Assembly: GCF_020179385.1 (NCBI RefSeq)
Contig: NZ_JAIBLJ010000003.1
Coordinates: forward strand, 85,098 to 149,097
Reading direction: 5' to 3'
DNA: 64,000 nt
From: Alkalihalobacillus sp. YIM B00296
Lineage (GTDB): Bacteria; Bacillota; Bacilli; Bacillales; Fictibacillaceae
Shown here: in pieces, positions 8,825 through 17,701 of the stretch
Layout: each line of letters begins with the position of its first letter
How positions within the stretch are numbered: the stretch's first letter is position 1
The notes under the pieces: model-generated
Seen by the model: the letters and a program-made list of their open reading frames with translations, nothing else
What the model was told of the DNA's origin: nothing
Databases searched by the model: none
Translations under genes and position numbers: made by a program

Positions 8825-9768
8825 CAGTTGGTCTCCCTTTCTTTTAGTTTCATCTCGGGATTTAAATATCTGTAAGATAAATCCACACATGTGTTTACAA
8901 AGAAAACAATGATCGCCATGATTAAAATATACCCTTGTATAAGGGGATAATCACGTTGACGTATCGCATCAACGACAAGCTTTCCTATCCCTGGATACGC
9001 AAATAAAACTTCAATCACTACAACACCGCCAATCAGGCTTCCTAAACTGACTCCAAATACGGTAATAACAGGAGGAAGGCTGTGTCGTAATGCATGGGCC
9101 AGAAAAATTCGCCTTTCTGACAACCCACGCGCTCTCGCTGCACGGATAAATTCCTGGCTAAGCGAATCCAGCAAGCTGGAACGAAGCAAACGAACATACA
9201 CGCTTGAAATGGCCAGACCAAGTGTCAATGAGGGTAAGATCAATGAGACGAAGCCATCCCTCCCCATGGTTGGAAGCCAGTTGAAACGTACACCGAATAA
9301 ATTAATAAAAATAAGGCCAAGCCAAAAACTTGGGATGGCCGCACCAAGAATAGATAGAATTCTACTCACTTGATCAATCCAGCTATTACGATAAAGAGCA
9401 GATAGCGACCCTAATGGAATTGATACGACCAGCATGACAAGCAACGAACCAACGGCTAATTCCATTGTGGCAGGCAACCCCATTAAAATCATATCCATTA
9501 CAGGTTGGCCAGTGACATAAGACACCCCAAAATCAAGCTGGATAAATTTAAGCAGCCAAAGCCCGTACTGGACGAACAATGGCTTGTTAAACCCCATTTC
9601 CCCTCTTAATTCTTCTACTTGCTCCTGACTAACCGACAGCTCATCAACATTCAAAATAGTTAAAACAGGATCCCCCGGTGCAAGCCGAACAAACAAAAAA
9701 CTGACAAATGTGATAAATAACATGAAAAATAGAACTTCAAAGAATTTCCGAGCAAGAATCTGAACCAT
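8824..9768 (-). CDS. nickel/oligopeptide-type ABC transporter permease (NikB/DppB-like)
   Basis: A 314-aa permease with about six membrane segments, the DppB-type N-terminus (RLAPGDPVLTIL), and the EAA-like loop RAARARGLSERRIFLAHALRH. It starts immediately after the stop of the binding-protein gene (TAAATG) and ends overlapping the next permease by 1 base. Function is import of the ligand delivered by the upstream lipoprotein. Confidence 0.88.
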   Translation of the reverse strand: MVQILARKFFEVLFFMLFITFVSFLFVRLAPGDPVLTILNVDELSVSQEQVEELRGEMGFNKPLFVQYGLWLLKFIQLDFGVSYVTGQPVMDMILMGLPATMELAVGSLLVMLVVSIPLGSLSALYRNSWIDQVSRILSILGAAIPSFWLGLIFINLFGVRFNWLPTMGRDGFVSLILPSLTLGLAISSVYVRLLRSSLLDSLSQEFIRAARARGLSERRIFLAHALRHSLPPVITVFGVSLGSLIGGVVVIEVLFAYPGIGKLVVDAIRQRDYPLIQGYILIMAIIVFFVNTCVDLSYRYLNPEMKLKERETN

Positions 9769-11334
9769 TTACTTCACATCCAACTGGTTGGTAATCATGT
9801 AATATTCACTTCGTGTCGTCACCCAATTTTTAACTCTGTTTTCGTTATACGCAACAATGGTGGAAGGATGCAAGACAAATGAATTGATCATATTGTCATG
9901 AACATAATCAGCCGCCTGCTCTGCAAGAACAGCTCGTTCTTCTTGACTGACCGTTTGATTGAGCTTGTCAATGATTTCAGTTAGTTCAGGCTCATGAGCG
10001 CCGCTAAAATTGAGAGCGCCAGTAGGGTGATAGGTTGCATTTAAATAATATCCAGCATCTCCGCGTGGGGCTGTTAAATTACTATACGTAGCCAAATCCC
10101 AGCCACGGTTTGACGCCATGTATTCCTCAGGGATATCGATTTGGCGTATTTTAACATCAATTCCGATGCCTTTTGCGGTCGATTGAAAAACTTGGGCGAT
10201 TAATGGCAAGTCTGCTCTTGCGCTATAAGTTAAAAGGGTAAATTCAAGAGGCTCTCCATCTTTTTGCATCACCCCGTTTTCAAGTGAATAGCCCGCCTCT
10301 TCCAAGTATTTGACAGCTATATCCGTTCCTGTTTCCCTCTGTTCATATGATGGGGCAAACGGCAGTGATGGCAAAAACGGCCCAACAGCAGGTTCAGCAT
10401 ACCCTAATAGAATTGAATCAACAATCTTCTTACGGTCAATCAACGCATCAACAGCGCGACGCACATTGACATCTTGTAAACTTTCGCGTTCCATATTCAT
10501 TGTCATTTGATGTACACGGAATGTTGCGGTCGATTCAACTTCAATTCCATCTTGTGCTCGTAACGATTCCAAGCTTTCTACCTCTGGACGATAAACAATA
10601 TCCACTTGCCCAGATTGAAGCGCAAGCGAACGAGCATTAGCATCCTCATTAAAAGCGAATGTTACGGAATCAAGGTTCGAAGCCCCATCCCAATAATCAG
10701 CATAGCGATCGAGTTCAAGCTTGCTTCCAGGTGTGAATGACTTCAATGCAAATGGTCCTGTACCGACCGGTTTGTTGACAATGTCCTCCTCTGTTACGTC
10801 AATGATCGAAACATTTGGATTAACAAGCTCCGAAACGAATTCCGGAAAAGGTTCTTTTGTTGTGATATGTAATGTATAGCCATCTGCTTCAATTTTATCG
10901 ATTTTAAGTGCATTTTGAATCGCAACATTCTCTTTCAGTGCTCGTTCAAGGGAGGATTTCACTGCTTCAGCATCCATTTTATGTCCATTTTGGAATGTGA
11001 CATCTTTACGGAGGTTAAGCGTCCAATGTTGCGCATCATCACCCTCCCAGCTTTCCGCTAGCCATGGGGCAATGGTTAAATTATCTTCATCTAGTCGGAC
11101 TAGCGTTTCAGTTATCCCCGCTCTTAACGGCACATAACTTGAATCAACATGAGGATCTAGAGAATTAGTAGAAAAATTATAGAGAAAGCTGATGTGCTTG
11201 TCTTCTGCTTTTTTCTCACCCGTACTTCCTGTCGATTGCGTACAAGCACTTAACAAACTGACACAGACCAATAAAATCGCAATTTTAATCCTTTTGAAAC
11301 TGGTGTAGCTTTGCCAATAATTATTTGATATCAT
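9769..11334 (-). CDS. nickel/metallophore-type substrate-binding lipoprotein (NikA/CntA-like)
   Basis: An SBP_bac_5 family protein of 521 aa. It has a lipoprotein signal (lipobox SLLSAC) and family motifs NSLDPHVDSSY, ESWEGDDAQHWTLNLRKDVTF and GTGPFALKSF. The start at 11334 has GGGGAG 7 bases upstream; a start 27 bases further up has none. In overall type it resembles nickel- and metallophore-binding members (NikA, CntA). Two Zur-like boxes lie just upstream, so zinc-limitation control and a role in Zn or Zn-chelate uptake are inferred. No metallophore biosynthesis genes are in the window, so the true ligand is open; an oligopeptide binder is the alternative. Confidence 0.85.
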   Translation of the reverse strand: MISNNYWQSYTSFKRIKIAILLVCVSLLSACTQSTGSTGEKKAEDKHISFLYNFSTNSLDPHVDSSYVPLRAGITETLVRLDEDNLTIAPWLAESWEGDDAQHWTLNLRKDVTFQNGHKMDAEAVKSSLERALKENVAIQNALKIDKIEADGYTLHITTKEPFPEFVSELVNPNVSIIDVTEEDIVNKPVGTGPFALKSFTPGSKLELDRYADYWDGASNLDSVTFAFNEDANARSLALQSGQVDIVYRPEVESLESLRAQDGIEVESTATFRVHQMTMNMERESLQDVNVRRAVDALIDRKKIVDSILLGYAEPAVGPFLPSLPFAPSYEQRETGTDIAVKYLEEAGYSLENGVMQKDGEPLEFTLLTYSARADLPLIAQVFQSTAKGIGIDVKIRQIDIPEEYMASNRGWDLATYSNLTAPRGDAGYYLNATYHPTGALNFSGAHEPELTEIIDKLNQTVSQEERAVLAEQAADYVHDNMINSFVLHPSTIVAYNENRVKNWVTTRSEYYMITNQLDVK

Positions 11335-11351
11335 GTGTGAACTCCCCTTTG

Positions 11352-11392
11352 ACGTAATCATTCCGATTTACAGTATATCGTAATCATTTCGA
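11352..11392 (-). promoter_or_regulatory. two tandem Zur-like operators upstream of the ABC importer
   Basis: Two 15-base matches to the Bacillus Zur pattern TCGTAATnATTACGA: ACGTAATCATTCCGA at 11352-11366 and TCGTAATCATTTCGA at 11378-11392, 26 bases apart. They lie 18-58 bases upstream of the lipoprotein start, where a repressor would block transcription. Fur and PerR boxes have a different core (GATAATnATTATC), so Zur fits best. Confidence 0.75.
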
Positions 11393-11399
11393 TTTATAT

Positions 11400-11556
11400 A
11401 TTATAGTAATGTTTCTTATTTGACAAGGAAAAAACATAGGTTCTGATGCAAACTATTTTCAGCAGGTTAATTACCAAGCTTCACACCTGGCTATTCAATG
11501 TGTCCTGATATGTAATACTTTGATGCAACCCTTGACAACATGTTCTTTGACAAACA
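11400..11556. other. intergenic, nothing recognised
   Basis: Between the Zur region and the terminator of the beta-lactamase-family gene I see no open frame with a ribosome site and no structured element. Confidence 0.5.
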
Positions 11557-11584
11557 AAAAACACCTCATCCAAACAGAAGAGGT
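11557..11584 (-). terminator. probable intrinsic terminator downstream of the beta-lactamase-family gene
   Basis: Minus-strand stem ACCTC / GAGGT with a loop of about 12 bases, followed by GTTTTTTG. The stem is short, and it lies about 100 bases past the gene end. Confidence 0.5.
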
Positions 11585-11687
11585 ACTTTCTTTATGATAG
11601 AGAAATAATGACGAAACGAATCGATTATTTCAAATTTAATGAACTACAAATGTTTAAACAGTAAGAAAGTAGAGCTTCTTGATAGTT

Positions 11688-12741
11688 TTAATGAAAATTA
11701 TTCCAATAGTAAACGATCACTTTTTTGTGAATTTTTATAATTTTCATCATTAGCTTTGCTGCTACTCTATGTCCGAAAAACTGATTAACGGTTCCAGAAA
11801 AGTAAAGATCAGTCTTGGGGTGGTAAAAGGCAAATGAACCAGATTGACCCCAGTGTCCTATTAATCCGTCTTTTAACTCTAACAATGAGATTGGCTGGCT
11901 TGAAATACCAGTGCCATAATAAAACAATCCAGGACCAAAAAGAAGTTTCCAACTTTTCAGCTCTTTGAAAACTTCTTCCAGAAAGAAGTACCCACTAAAA
12001 AAAGCTTTTAGGAAGATCATAGTCTCTTCTGCGGTGGAGACAATACCACCTTCAGACCCTATAGATGACATATACACCGGTAAATGTAGCTCCTTATCTT
12101 TGAAATATAACGGAGCTGGTCTAGAATCATTTACATGTTCATATAAATGTTTTTACTAAATTCAATTCATTAAATATATGTTCCTTGAAGACAGTGTTTA
12201 TATCTTTTCCTGTTATTATTTCAATGATTTTTCCTAAAAGTTGATAGTTTGTATCGGAATACTTAGCCTTTTTTCCCGGTACAAATTTTGGTTTCTTCCG
12301 TTTTGCATGAGTGATCGTTTTATCGAAGCCCCATTTTTGATCTTTCCCTGCAGTTAATTCAGAAACAGTATTGGTAGAAAAATAATCTGGAATCCCTGAT
12401 GTATTTGACATTAGATGTTTAATTGTAATTTCCTTGGAGTAATCAACACCTCTAAAGACGTGAAGTTGATGGAGGATATCATCTGAGAGGTACCTAGAAA
12501 TTTTGTCTTCTAATTGAAGTTGATTTTCAGTTCTTAATTTCAGTAAAACAGCTGTAACGTATAATTTCGTTACACTTGCAATAAAAAAGGGTTGGTCTGC
12601 AGTCAAATTACCTGCACCACTTATAAGAGATAGTGAGCCATCACCACTCTCAACACAAATTACTGCACCAAAAATGTTATTGTTGGATACAGCACTTGAC
12701 GTAATGTCATCAAGATAGAATTGATCAATTATATTTGACAA
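11688..12741 (-). pseudogene. beta-lactamase-family serine hydrolase, frameshifted
   Basis: Two minus-strand frames together encode one class C beta-lactamase/esterase-family (PF00144 type) protein of about 350 residues. The first (12741 to about 12150) contains the nucleophile motif SVTK, and YSDTNY in the YxN position. The second (about 12150-11688) carries GSEGGIVSTAEE and the HWGQSG box in the third-motif position. The break is in an A5 run at 12150-12154; removing one A restores LVKHLYEHVND across the joint. The whole length is one base more than a multiple of three. It is either a recent pseudogene or a sequencing error in a homopolymer. If intact it would be a cytoplasmic hydrolase, since no signal peptide is visible. 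Confidence 0.85.
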
Positions 12742-12771
12742 CCTGACACCCCCCGGTTCAGTAAAAATGAA

Positions 12772-13752
12772 TTAAACCGTCCATTTAATTAGCAGTCCAG
12801 CATAGGCTAATCCTCCGCCGAATCCATATAGGAGAACGTTTTGGTTCGGGAGCAATAAACCCTCTCGCACTCCCATATCCAGGGACAGCGGTATTGTAGC
12901 TGATGAAGTATTCCCATAATACTCAAGGCTGTACAAAGTGTTTTCAATTGGTATATTACTTTTATCACATATGGATTCAATAATTCTTAAGTTGGCACTA
13001 TGGGGGACAAACCAGTCAATATCCTTCAATTGGATCCTTGATTTCTCCAATAAAATGTTTATTCCTTCAGGTACCGTATTGACTGCCCATTTATATACTT
13101 CTTTTCCATTTTGAACGATGTAACCACTATCCTTCAATTGTTCATTAAACATACTGTCGGATAAGTCAGTACAATATAAATTGTCGCCCATTTCCCCTTC
13201 GGATCCAGTATGGGCACAAATAAAAGACGGACTCTTTTCGTCATATTCGATAAGGACAGCACCTGCGCCGTCACCAAATAATACACACGTTGTCCGATCA
13301 CTATAATCGGTAATCTTTGATAGGGTTTCTGCTCCAATCACTAAGATTTTCTTGTTTAGACCAGACGTTATCAAACCATTCGCCACATATAATCCATATG
13401 TAAATCCAGCACAAGCAGCGTTTAGGTCAATGGCTCCAGCATTTTTGATACCCAGCTTGGCTTGAACTAATGAAGCCGCGCTAGGTGTTTTAAAATCAGG
13501 AGTTAACGTACAACAGATAATCATATCTACATCTTCTACTTGTTTATCATACCGTTTAATCAAATTTTTTACAGCTCTCACACTTAGATCACTTGTATAT
13601 TCATTTTCACCCGCTATTCTGCGTTCTCTCATTCCGGTGCGTTTAACAATCCATTCGTTATTTGTATCGACCAGTTCCTCTAAATCGCGATTTGTAAGTC
13701 TCTTCTCGGGCACATAGGATCCTATAGCCGTGATAGATGCTTTTGACATCAT
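12772..13752 (-). CDS. fabH: beta-ketoacyl-ACP synthase III
   Basis: Condenses acetyl- or branched acyl-CoA with malonyl-ACP to start fatty acid synthesis. The 326-aa thiolase-fold protein has the active-site Cys in LNAACAGFTYG (about residue 114), His in WFVPHSAN and Asn in YYGNTSSAT, so the Cys-His-Asn triad is complete. The ATG at 13752 follows AGGGAGGA at good spacing. It stands alone without fabF, which resembles the second fabH (FabHB type) of bacilli. A FapR-like palindrome 50 bases upstream suggests malonyl-CoA-responsive control. Branched-chain substrate preference is likely for a Bacillus-like cell but cannot be read from the sequence. Confidence 0.92.
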   Translation of the reverse strand: MMSKASITAIGSYVPEKRLTNRDLEELVDTNNEWIVKRTGMRERRIAGENEYTSDLSVRAVKNLIKRYDKQVEDVDMIICCTLTPDFKTPSAASLVQAKLGIKNAGAIDLNAACAGFTYGLYVANGLITSGLNKKILVIGAETLSKITDYSDRTTCVLFGDGAGAVLIEYDEKSPSFICAHTGSEGEMGDNLYCTDLSDSMFNEQLKDSGYIVQNGKEVYKWAVNTVPEGINILLEKSRIQLKDIDWFVPHSANLRIIESICDKSNIPIENTLYSLEYYGNTSSATIPLSLDMGVREGLLLPNQNVLLYGFGGGLAYAGLLIKWTV

Positions 13753-13801
13753 TACCGATTCCTCCCTTTTTTAGATTGTATTAATATTTTAACACTAACT
13801 A

Positions 13802-13818
13802 CTAGCACCTGGTACTAA
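13802..13818 (-). promoter_or_regulatory. FapR-like operator upstream of fabH
   Basis: A 17-bp imperfect palindrome, TTAGTACCAGGTGCTAG on the minus strand, with the TTAGTACC half-site known from FapR operators of fatty-acid genes. It lies about 50 bases upstream of the fabH start, where it would overlap the promoter. Confidence 0.65.
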
Positions 13819-13835
13819 TTAAATTAAAAAAATAA

Positions 13836-13953
13836 TAGGCTGACCCAAAACAATCGTGTTAGATACCGCCAATATAACATTTTGTATCAAAAACACGATT
13901 TTTCTCAAAATACGGTTAGGAACAGTGAAAACCAGACTTATGGGACAGCCTCT
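13836..13953. repeat. dispersed imperfect palindrome, copy B
   Basis: About 118 bp, with AGGCTGACCCAAAA at one end and TTATGGGACAGCCTCTTC at the other. The body is shared with the copies at 5322-5443 and 57625-57750 (for example ATTTTGTAT..AAAACACGA). It sits between sporulenol synthase and fabH, both read on the minus strand. On that strand it ends in a T-rich run, so it may also serve as a terminator. Confidence 0.85.
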
Positions 13954-14068
13954 TCGTTTTTATAGGAAAACGAAGGTGATTTCGTGTGTGTATTTGTACT
14001 GCGGGCCTTTCAAAAATAGAACCTGTTACCAACAGGAGAAGGGTTAATTGACGGTTTGAAAGTTGGTT

Positions 14069-15952
14069 TTATCCGGTGAACTTTTTTTGATAATTGCTTA
14101 ATGTGAGCAATGGCCAGATATATCTATAGCTGTGGTAGTGTATATAGAACCCGCCTGCCATCCCTTGGCCTTTCGGATATCGGGTCGTCCAGTCGTCTTT
14201 TCCGCCATTTCTGATCAAGTATACTATTCCCTTTTCAATTTCGGGTGTACTTTTATCCGTAACTGCAATTAACGCATCCAATGCCCATGCCGTTTGTGTC
14301 AGTGTACTTTCACCTAAGGCGATATACTTTCTTTCAATGTCGCTTTTACATGATTCTCCCCATCCCCCATCGCTATTCTGGATCGAATGAAGCCATTCTA
14401 CTGCCTTCTGAACAGATTGGTCGTGTAATGTTTTTCTGGCAGCAGCCATGCCAGTCAAAGCCGCCCATGTACCATAGATATAGCAGATCCCCCATCGCCC
14501 ATACCATGAACCTTCCTCTCGTTGGTTATTCTTCAACCAATTCACTCCTTTTTTCATTATGGGAGAATCTTTATTTAATGAAGTATAATTCCCTAGGAAC
14601 TCAAGCGTCCTCCCTGTCAAGTCCGATGTGGATGGGTCTAGTAACAAATGTTCGGCACCTTGGATCGGAGCAAGTGCCAACCATTTTTTGTTGACGCCAC
14701 GCTCGAAAGCGGGCCAACCCCCATCGTCATTTTGCATTGATAATACCCATCTGATTCCTCTAGTCCAGCCTTGTTGATAGGCGGGTTCAATTTCAACAAA
14801 TTCACAAATCGATCGGAGGCTGGCCGTCGAGTCATCCACATCAGGATTGATCGTATTGATATTGGAAAATCCCCAACCACCAGGCATGGTATTCGGATTC
14901 CTCAATACCCAGTCTCCGAACCGGGTATGCTGGCGAGACAACAAATAGTGATTGGCACGCTGTATTGCGGCATTTTTACTGGGTAAACCTGCATCTTGCA
15001 GCACATGGGAAATCAGTGTTGTGTTCCAAACATTTGCCGTTGTATATTGCATATGAATAGCGTCGTCAATACGGATAGCCATGGATCTTAATCCGTCAAT
15101 AGCATTCCTGATCAAAGGATCATCGGGCTTATATCCGAGAGCATTCAGTGCAAAAATCATCAAGAAGGTTGAACTGAAATAGCTTAATAGAGTGCCATCA
15201 GGCTCAATACGTTTGAGTATATATTGTTTAGCGGCGCTTACTGCCTTCCTTTTTATTTCTGCTGGTTTAGCGGTTAGTTTTTGTAGTTGATCCTTCATAG
15301 AGCTTAGCAAATTACGCCATTCTTCATTCCTTTTACCGGATTGACCCGTCATGTGGTTGACATACAGCTCAGAGAGATCGGGAGTATGAGAGGTTTTTCG
15401 ATGATAACGGAAATGAGAAAGGATGAGAATGGGTGCTATGTTGGCTCTCCCGAAAACAGAGAAGTCATAGAAGTTGAGCGGGGAACTCTGTGGGAACAAC
15501 ATGATTTCAATCGGTAATGGAACGAGTGAGTCCCATGAATATTGACCCGTTATCGCCAAAAGGGTTTTGGTGAAAGTCTCTGCTCTCTCAATGCCCCCTT
15601 GTTCAATGATAAAGTTTTTCGCTGCTATGATACGCGGGTCATTTTTATCGAGATATCCCGAATACAATAATGCGTAATAAGCTTGTATGGTAGACGACAA
15701 GTCTCCTTCTTCCGCATCATGAAATAACTTCCATCCACCGTTCTCCTCCTGATTATTGATTATTCTTCTGATAAGTGCTTGGATCAACCTTTCATCATTT
15801 ATTTTAAATGATCGTAATAATATGATCATATAGGAATCTGTTGCAATCCCTGTTTCAAATGCATAATTCCATGAACCGTCACGGGTCTGATCTCTTAACA
15901 AGATTGAAATGAGTCGATTCATCTCACGCTCTATACCATCTTTCAAGTTCAT
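14069..15952 (-). CDS. sqhC: sporulenol synthase (tetraprenyl-beta-curcumene cyclase)
   Basis: Class II triterpene-type cyclase of 627 aa, the usual length of the Bacillus spore enzyme. The acid motif DVDDS (about residues 371-375) takes the place of the DxDD protonation site, and QW-type repeats are visible (QNDDGGWPAF, REEGSWYGRWG, QNSDGGWGES). In Bacillus it cyclises tetraprenyl-beta-curcumene to sporulenol in the spore envelope. A squalene-hopene cyclase is the alternative, but the N-terminus and GRWGVCYIYGTW-like segment fit SqhC better. The start is uncertain: the ATG at 15952 has GGGAGG only 3 bases away, and a TTG at 15946 has better spacing. It is divergent from the DUF2515-like gene, with 65 bases between. 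Confidence 0.9.
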   Translation of the reverse strand: MNLKDGIEREMNRLISILLRDQTRDGSWNYAFETGIATDSYMIILLRSFKINDERLIQALIRRIINNQEENGGWKLFHDAEEGDLSSTIQAYYALLYSGYLDKNDPRIIAAKNFIIEQGGIERAETFTKTLLAITGQYSWDSLVPLPIEIMLFPQSSPLNFYDFSVFGRANIAPILILSHFRYHRKTSHTPDLSELYVNHMTGQSGKRNEEWRNLLSSMKDQLQKLTAKPAEIKRKAVSAAKQYILKRIEPDGTLLSYFSSTFLMIFALNALGYKPDDPLIRNAIDGLRSMAIRIDDAIHMQYTTANVWNTTLISHVLQDAGLPSKNAAIQRANHYLLSRQHTRFGDWVLRNPNTMPGGWGFSNINTINPDVDDSTASLRSICEFVEIEPAYQQGWTRGIRWVLSMQNDDGGWPAFERGVNKKWLALAPIQGAEHLLLDPSTSDLTGRTLEFLGNYTSLNKDSPIMKKGVNWLKNNQREEGSWYGRWGICYIYGTWAALTGMAAARKTLHDQSVQKAVEWLHSIQNSDGGWGESCKSDIERKYIALGESTLTQTAWALDALIAVTDKSTPEIEKGIVYLIRNGGKDDWTTRYPKGQGMAGGFYIHYHSYRYIWPLLTLSNYQKKFTG

Positions 15953-16017
15953 CAACCTCCCATACAACCATACATATTCGTTTCATGTTATTAGAATTCA
16001 TATGAGAGGAGCGGGTC

Positions 16018-17184
16018 ATGATTTACAAATTCATCAAGAAAAATTCTTTTCATCAAACGACTCCTGGATATCTACTGCTCCTGCAAGAAGAACTTGAAGA
16101 TAACCTGTCAAATCAGCCATATTCCTCGGGTTTTACAAATTCAAAATTATCAAAAGATGAAAGGATGATTATGGAAGACATAAATACAAGAACAAGAGAT
16201 TTGAATTTAAACAATGTTACCAGAACGCAGGCTTACCTTGATTTTTATTTACGGAATCCAGAAATTCATTGGTCATTTTTAGGGCATATGGTTTCCCGCA
16301 ATGGAGGATGGAACATGACGGATTTGAAAGGTGAATTTCTTTCCCGGCTTCTGACCGAGCGAGAACAGAAGGATTTCTTTCTTTTTTTAGAACGAGGAAA
16401 TTGGTTGATTTTCCAGGATGTTTTTCCGCAGCTGCTTCTTTATGAAAAAAGCCGACAGCTTGAGCAGCCTTTATTTCATCTCCTCCCATGCCTTTCGGTT
16501 TCCGTATTTATGGAGACGGTTTGGGATTTTTTCTGGCGATGGGGCGATCGTCCCTTGTTGGCTGTTTCATTGATTATCAATGAGCAAAGTTATTTAGAAG
16601 AAAAATTGCTGAAGGATGGACACTATACGAATGTTCTTCATACGATCGAGTTCAGCCTTCAGGATGTATTAAGCCTGAACCACATCCTTTTCCCCTTTGC
16701 CCGTAATGGTAAAACAAAATTGATGGGACAAACACTGCACCAATTCACTTCTCTTTACGAAAGAATTGAGCTAGGTAAACGAATGTACACATTATTATTT
16801 TCCGATACAACGAAATATGCCGATTTTCTTCAATGGGCCAAAGATCATCCACACACCGGATCGAGAAGTGATTATTGGCCCAACATTTTCAAAAAGGTAA
16901 AGGAAACGATTCCTGGACGGCTTTACAATCCACAAATTAAAGATTGCAGTCTTAAACCGGGAGCAAGCCATTTGTATAGCCCTTCACTTCAATTTACCTG
17001 GGGAGATATTAAACATACTGAACCCTCCCAGACGGATTGGTGCAAGGATAGCAAGGCAATCGATCATCTGATTAATATTCCAGATAGAGTGGATGGAGAG
17101 ATTCAGCATGCCTATTGTAAATCGCTTGAAAAACTCGCCTTTACGATCTTTACAAAGAAGGCGATCTTTCTCAGGAAGGGGTAA
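16018..17184 (+). CDS. DUF2515-like protein (YppC type)
   Basis: A 388-aa soluble-looking protein of unknown function. The central segment EIHWSFLGHMVSRNGGWNMT, preceded by RTQAYLDFYLRNP, is what I recognise as the DUF2515 family of Bacillaceae. It has no signal peptide or clear membrane segment and is rich in aromatic residues. The start at 16018 has GAGAGGAG upstream at good spacing. It is divergent from sporulenol synthase and overlaps the next small membrane-protein gene, so the two plus-strand genes are likely one operon. A link to terpenoid or spore-membrane biology is only a neighbourhood inference. Confidence 0.75.
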   Translation: MIYKFIKKNSFHQTTPGYLLLLQEELEDNLSNQPYSSGFTNSKLSKDERMIMEDINTRTRDLNLNNVTRTQAYLDFYLRNPEIHWSFLGHMVSRNGGWNMTDLKGEFLSRLLTEREQKDFFLFLERGNWLIFQDVFPQLLLYEKSRQLEQPLFHLLPCLSVSVFMETVWDFFWRWGDRPLLAVSLIINEQSYLEEKLLKDGHYTNVLHTIEFSLQDVLSLNHILFPFARNGKTKLMGQTLHQFTSLYERIELGKRMYTLLFSDTTKYADFLQWAKDHPHTGSRSDYWPNIFKKVKETIPGRLYNPQIKDCSLKPGASHLYSPSLQFTWGDIKHTEPSQTDWCKDSKAIDHLINIPDRVDGEIQHAYCKSLEKLAFTIFTKKAIFLRKG

Positions 17185-17572
17185 AAATATTATCCCTTAT
17201 ATTATTGCGGTACTAGCCAGCTCTTTGTCATGCACTTATCTGGAATTACTTTTTACAGGACTTGGCTTTTATTCTTTTCCGCAACGTCCCTTCCCTCAGC
17301 TATTCCCAATCGATATCCGTTTTACATTGATTGGTGTACCGGTAGTGACCTCTTTAGTCCTTTTTGCTTTAACAATATTGGAAAAACAAGCAAGGATCGT
17401 TTTTGTGTTTGTTACCTCTTTCATTATGATGTTCGGTGAAATGATCAGCGAAAATATCGGTTTACTAGTACATAGCCCTCTGTGGTCTCATGCATTTTCC
17501 TTTTTCGGGTATATGCTTTTCTTTATGATGATTTGGACTATATTCAAGTGGACAGTGCGAAAAACCTCCTGA
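17108..17572 (+). CDS. small integral membrane protein of unknown function
   Basis: A 154-aa protein with about four hydrophobic segments after a short basic N-terminus. The segment YLELLFTGLGFYSFPQRPFP precedes a pair of helices. I suspect a CBO0543-like membrane family but cannot confirm it. The start at 17108 has GGAG upstream at 9 bases; it overlaps the end of the DUF2515-like gene by 77 bases in another frame. This is a long overlap, but the hydrophobic pattern and downstream open length support coding. Confidence 0.6.
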   Translation: MPIVNRLKNSPLRSLQRRRSFSGRGKNIIPYIIAVLASSLSCTYLELLFTGLGFYSFPQRPFPQLFPIDIRFTLIGVPVVTSLVLFALTILEKQARIVFVFVTSFIMMFGEMISENIGLLVHSPLWSHAFSFFGYMLFFMMIWTIFKWTVRKTS

Positions 17573-17701
17573 ACATCTCATTTGAATCTCAGACTTTCGA
17601 ATGAGAAAACTTTCAACTTATGAAGGATTTCGCTTATTGATAATTAATTTAAAGTAGTAGGTGAGAAGTACCGAAAATCGAAAAAAAGGAGAGTGTGTTC
17701 C

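Noticed and set aside
6415-11334. Full metallophore (staphylopine-like) system
   Set aside because: Only the importer is present; no biosynthesis or export genes in the window.
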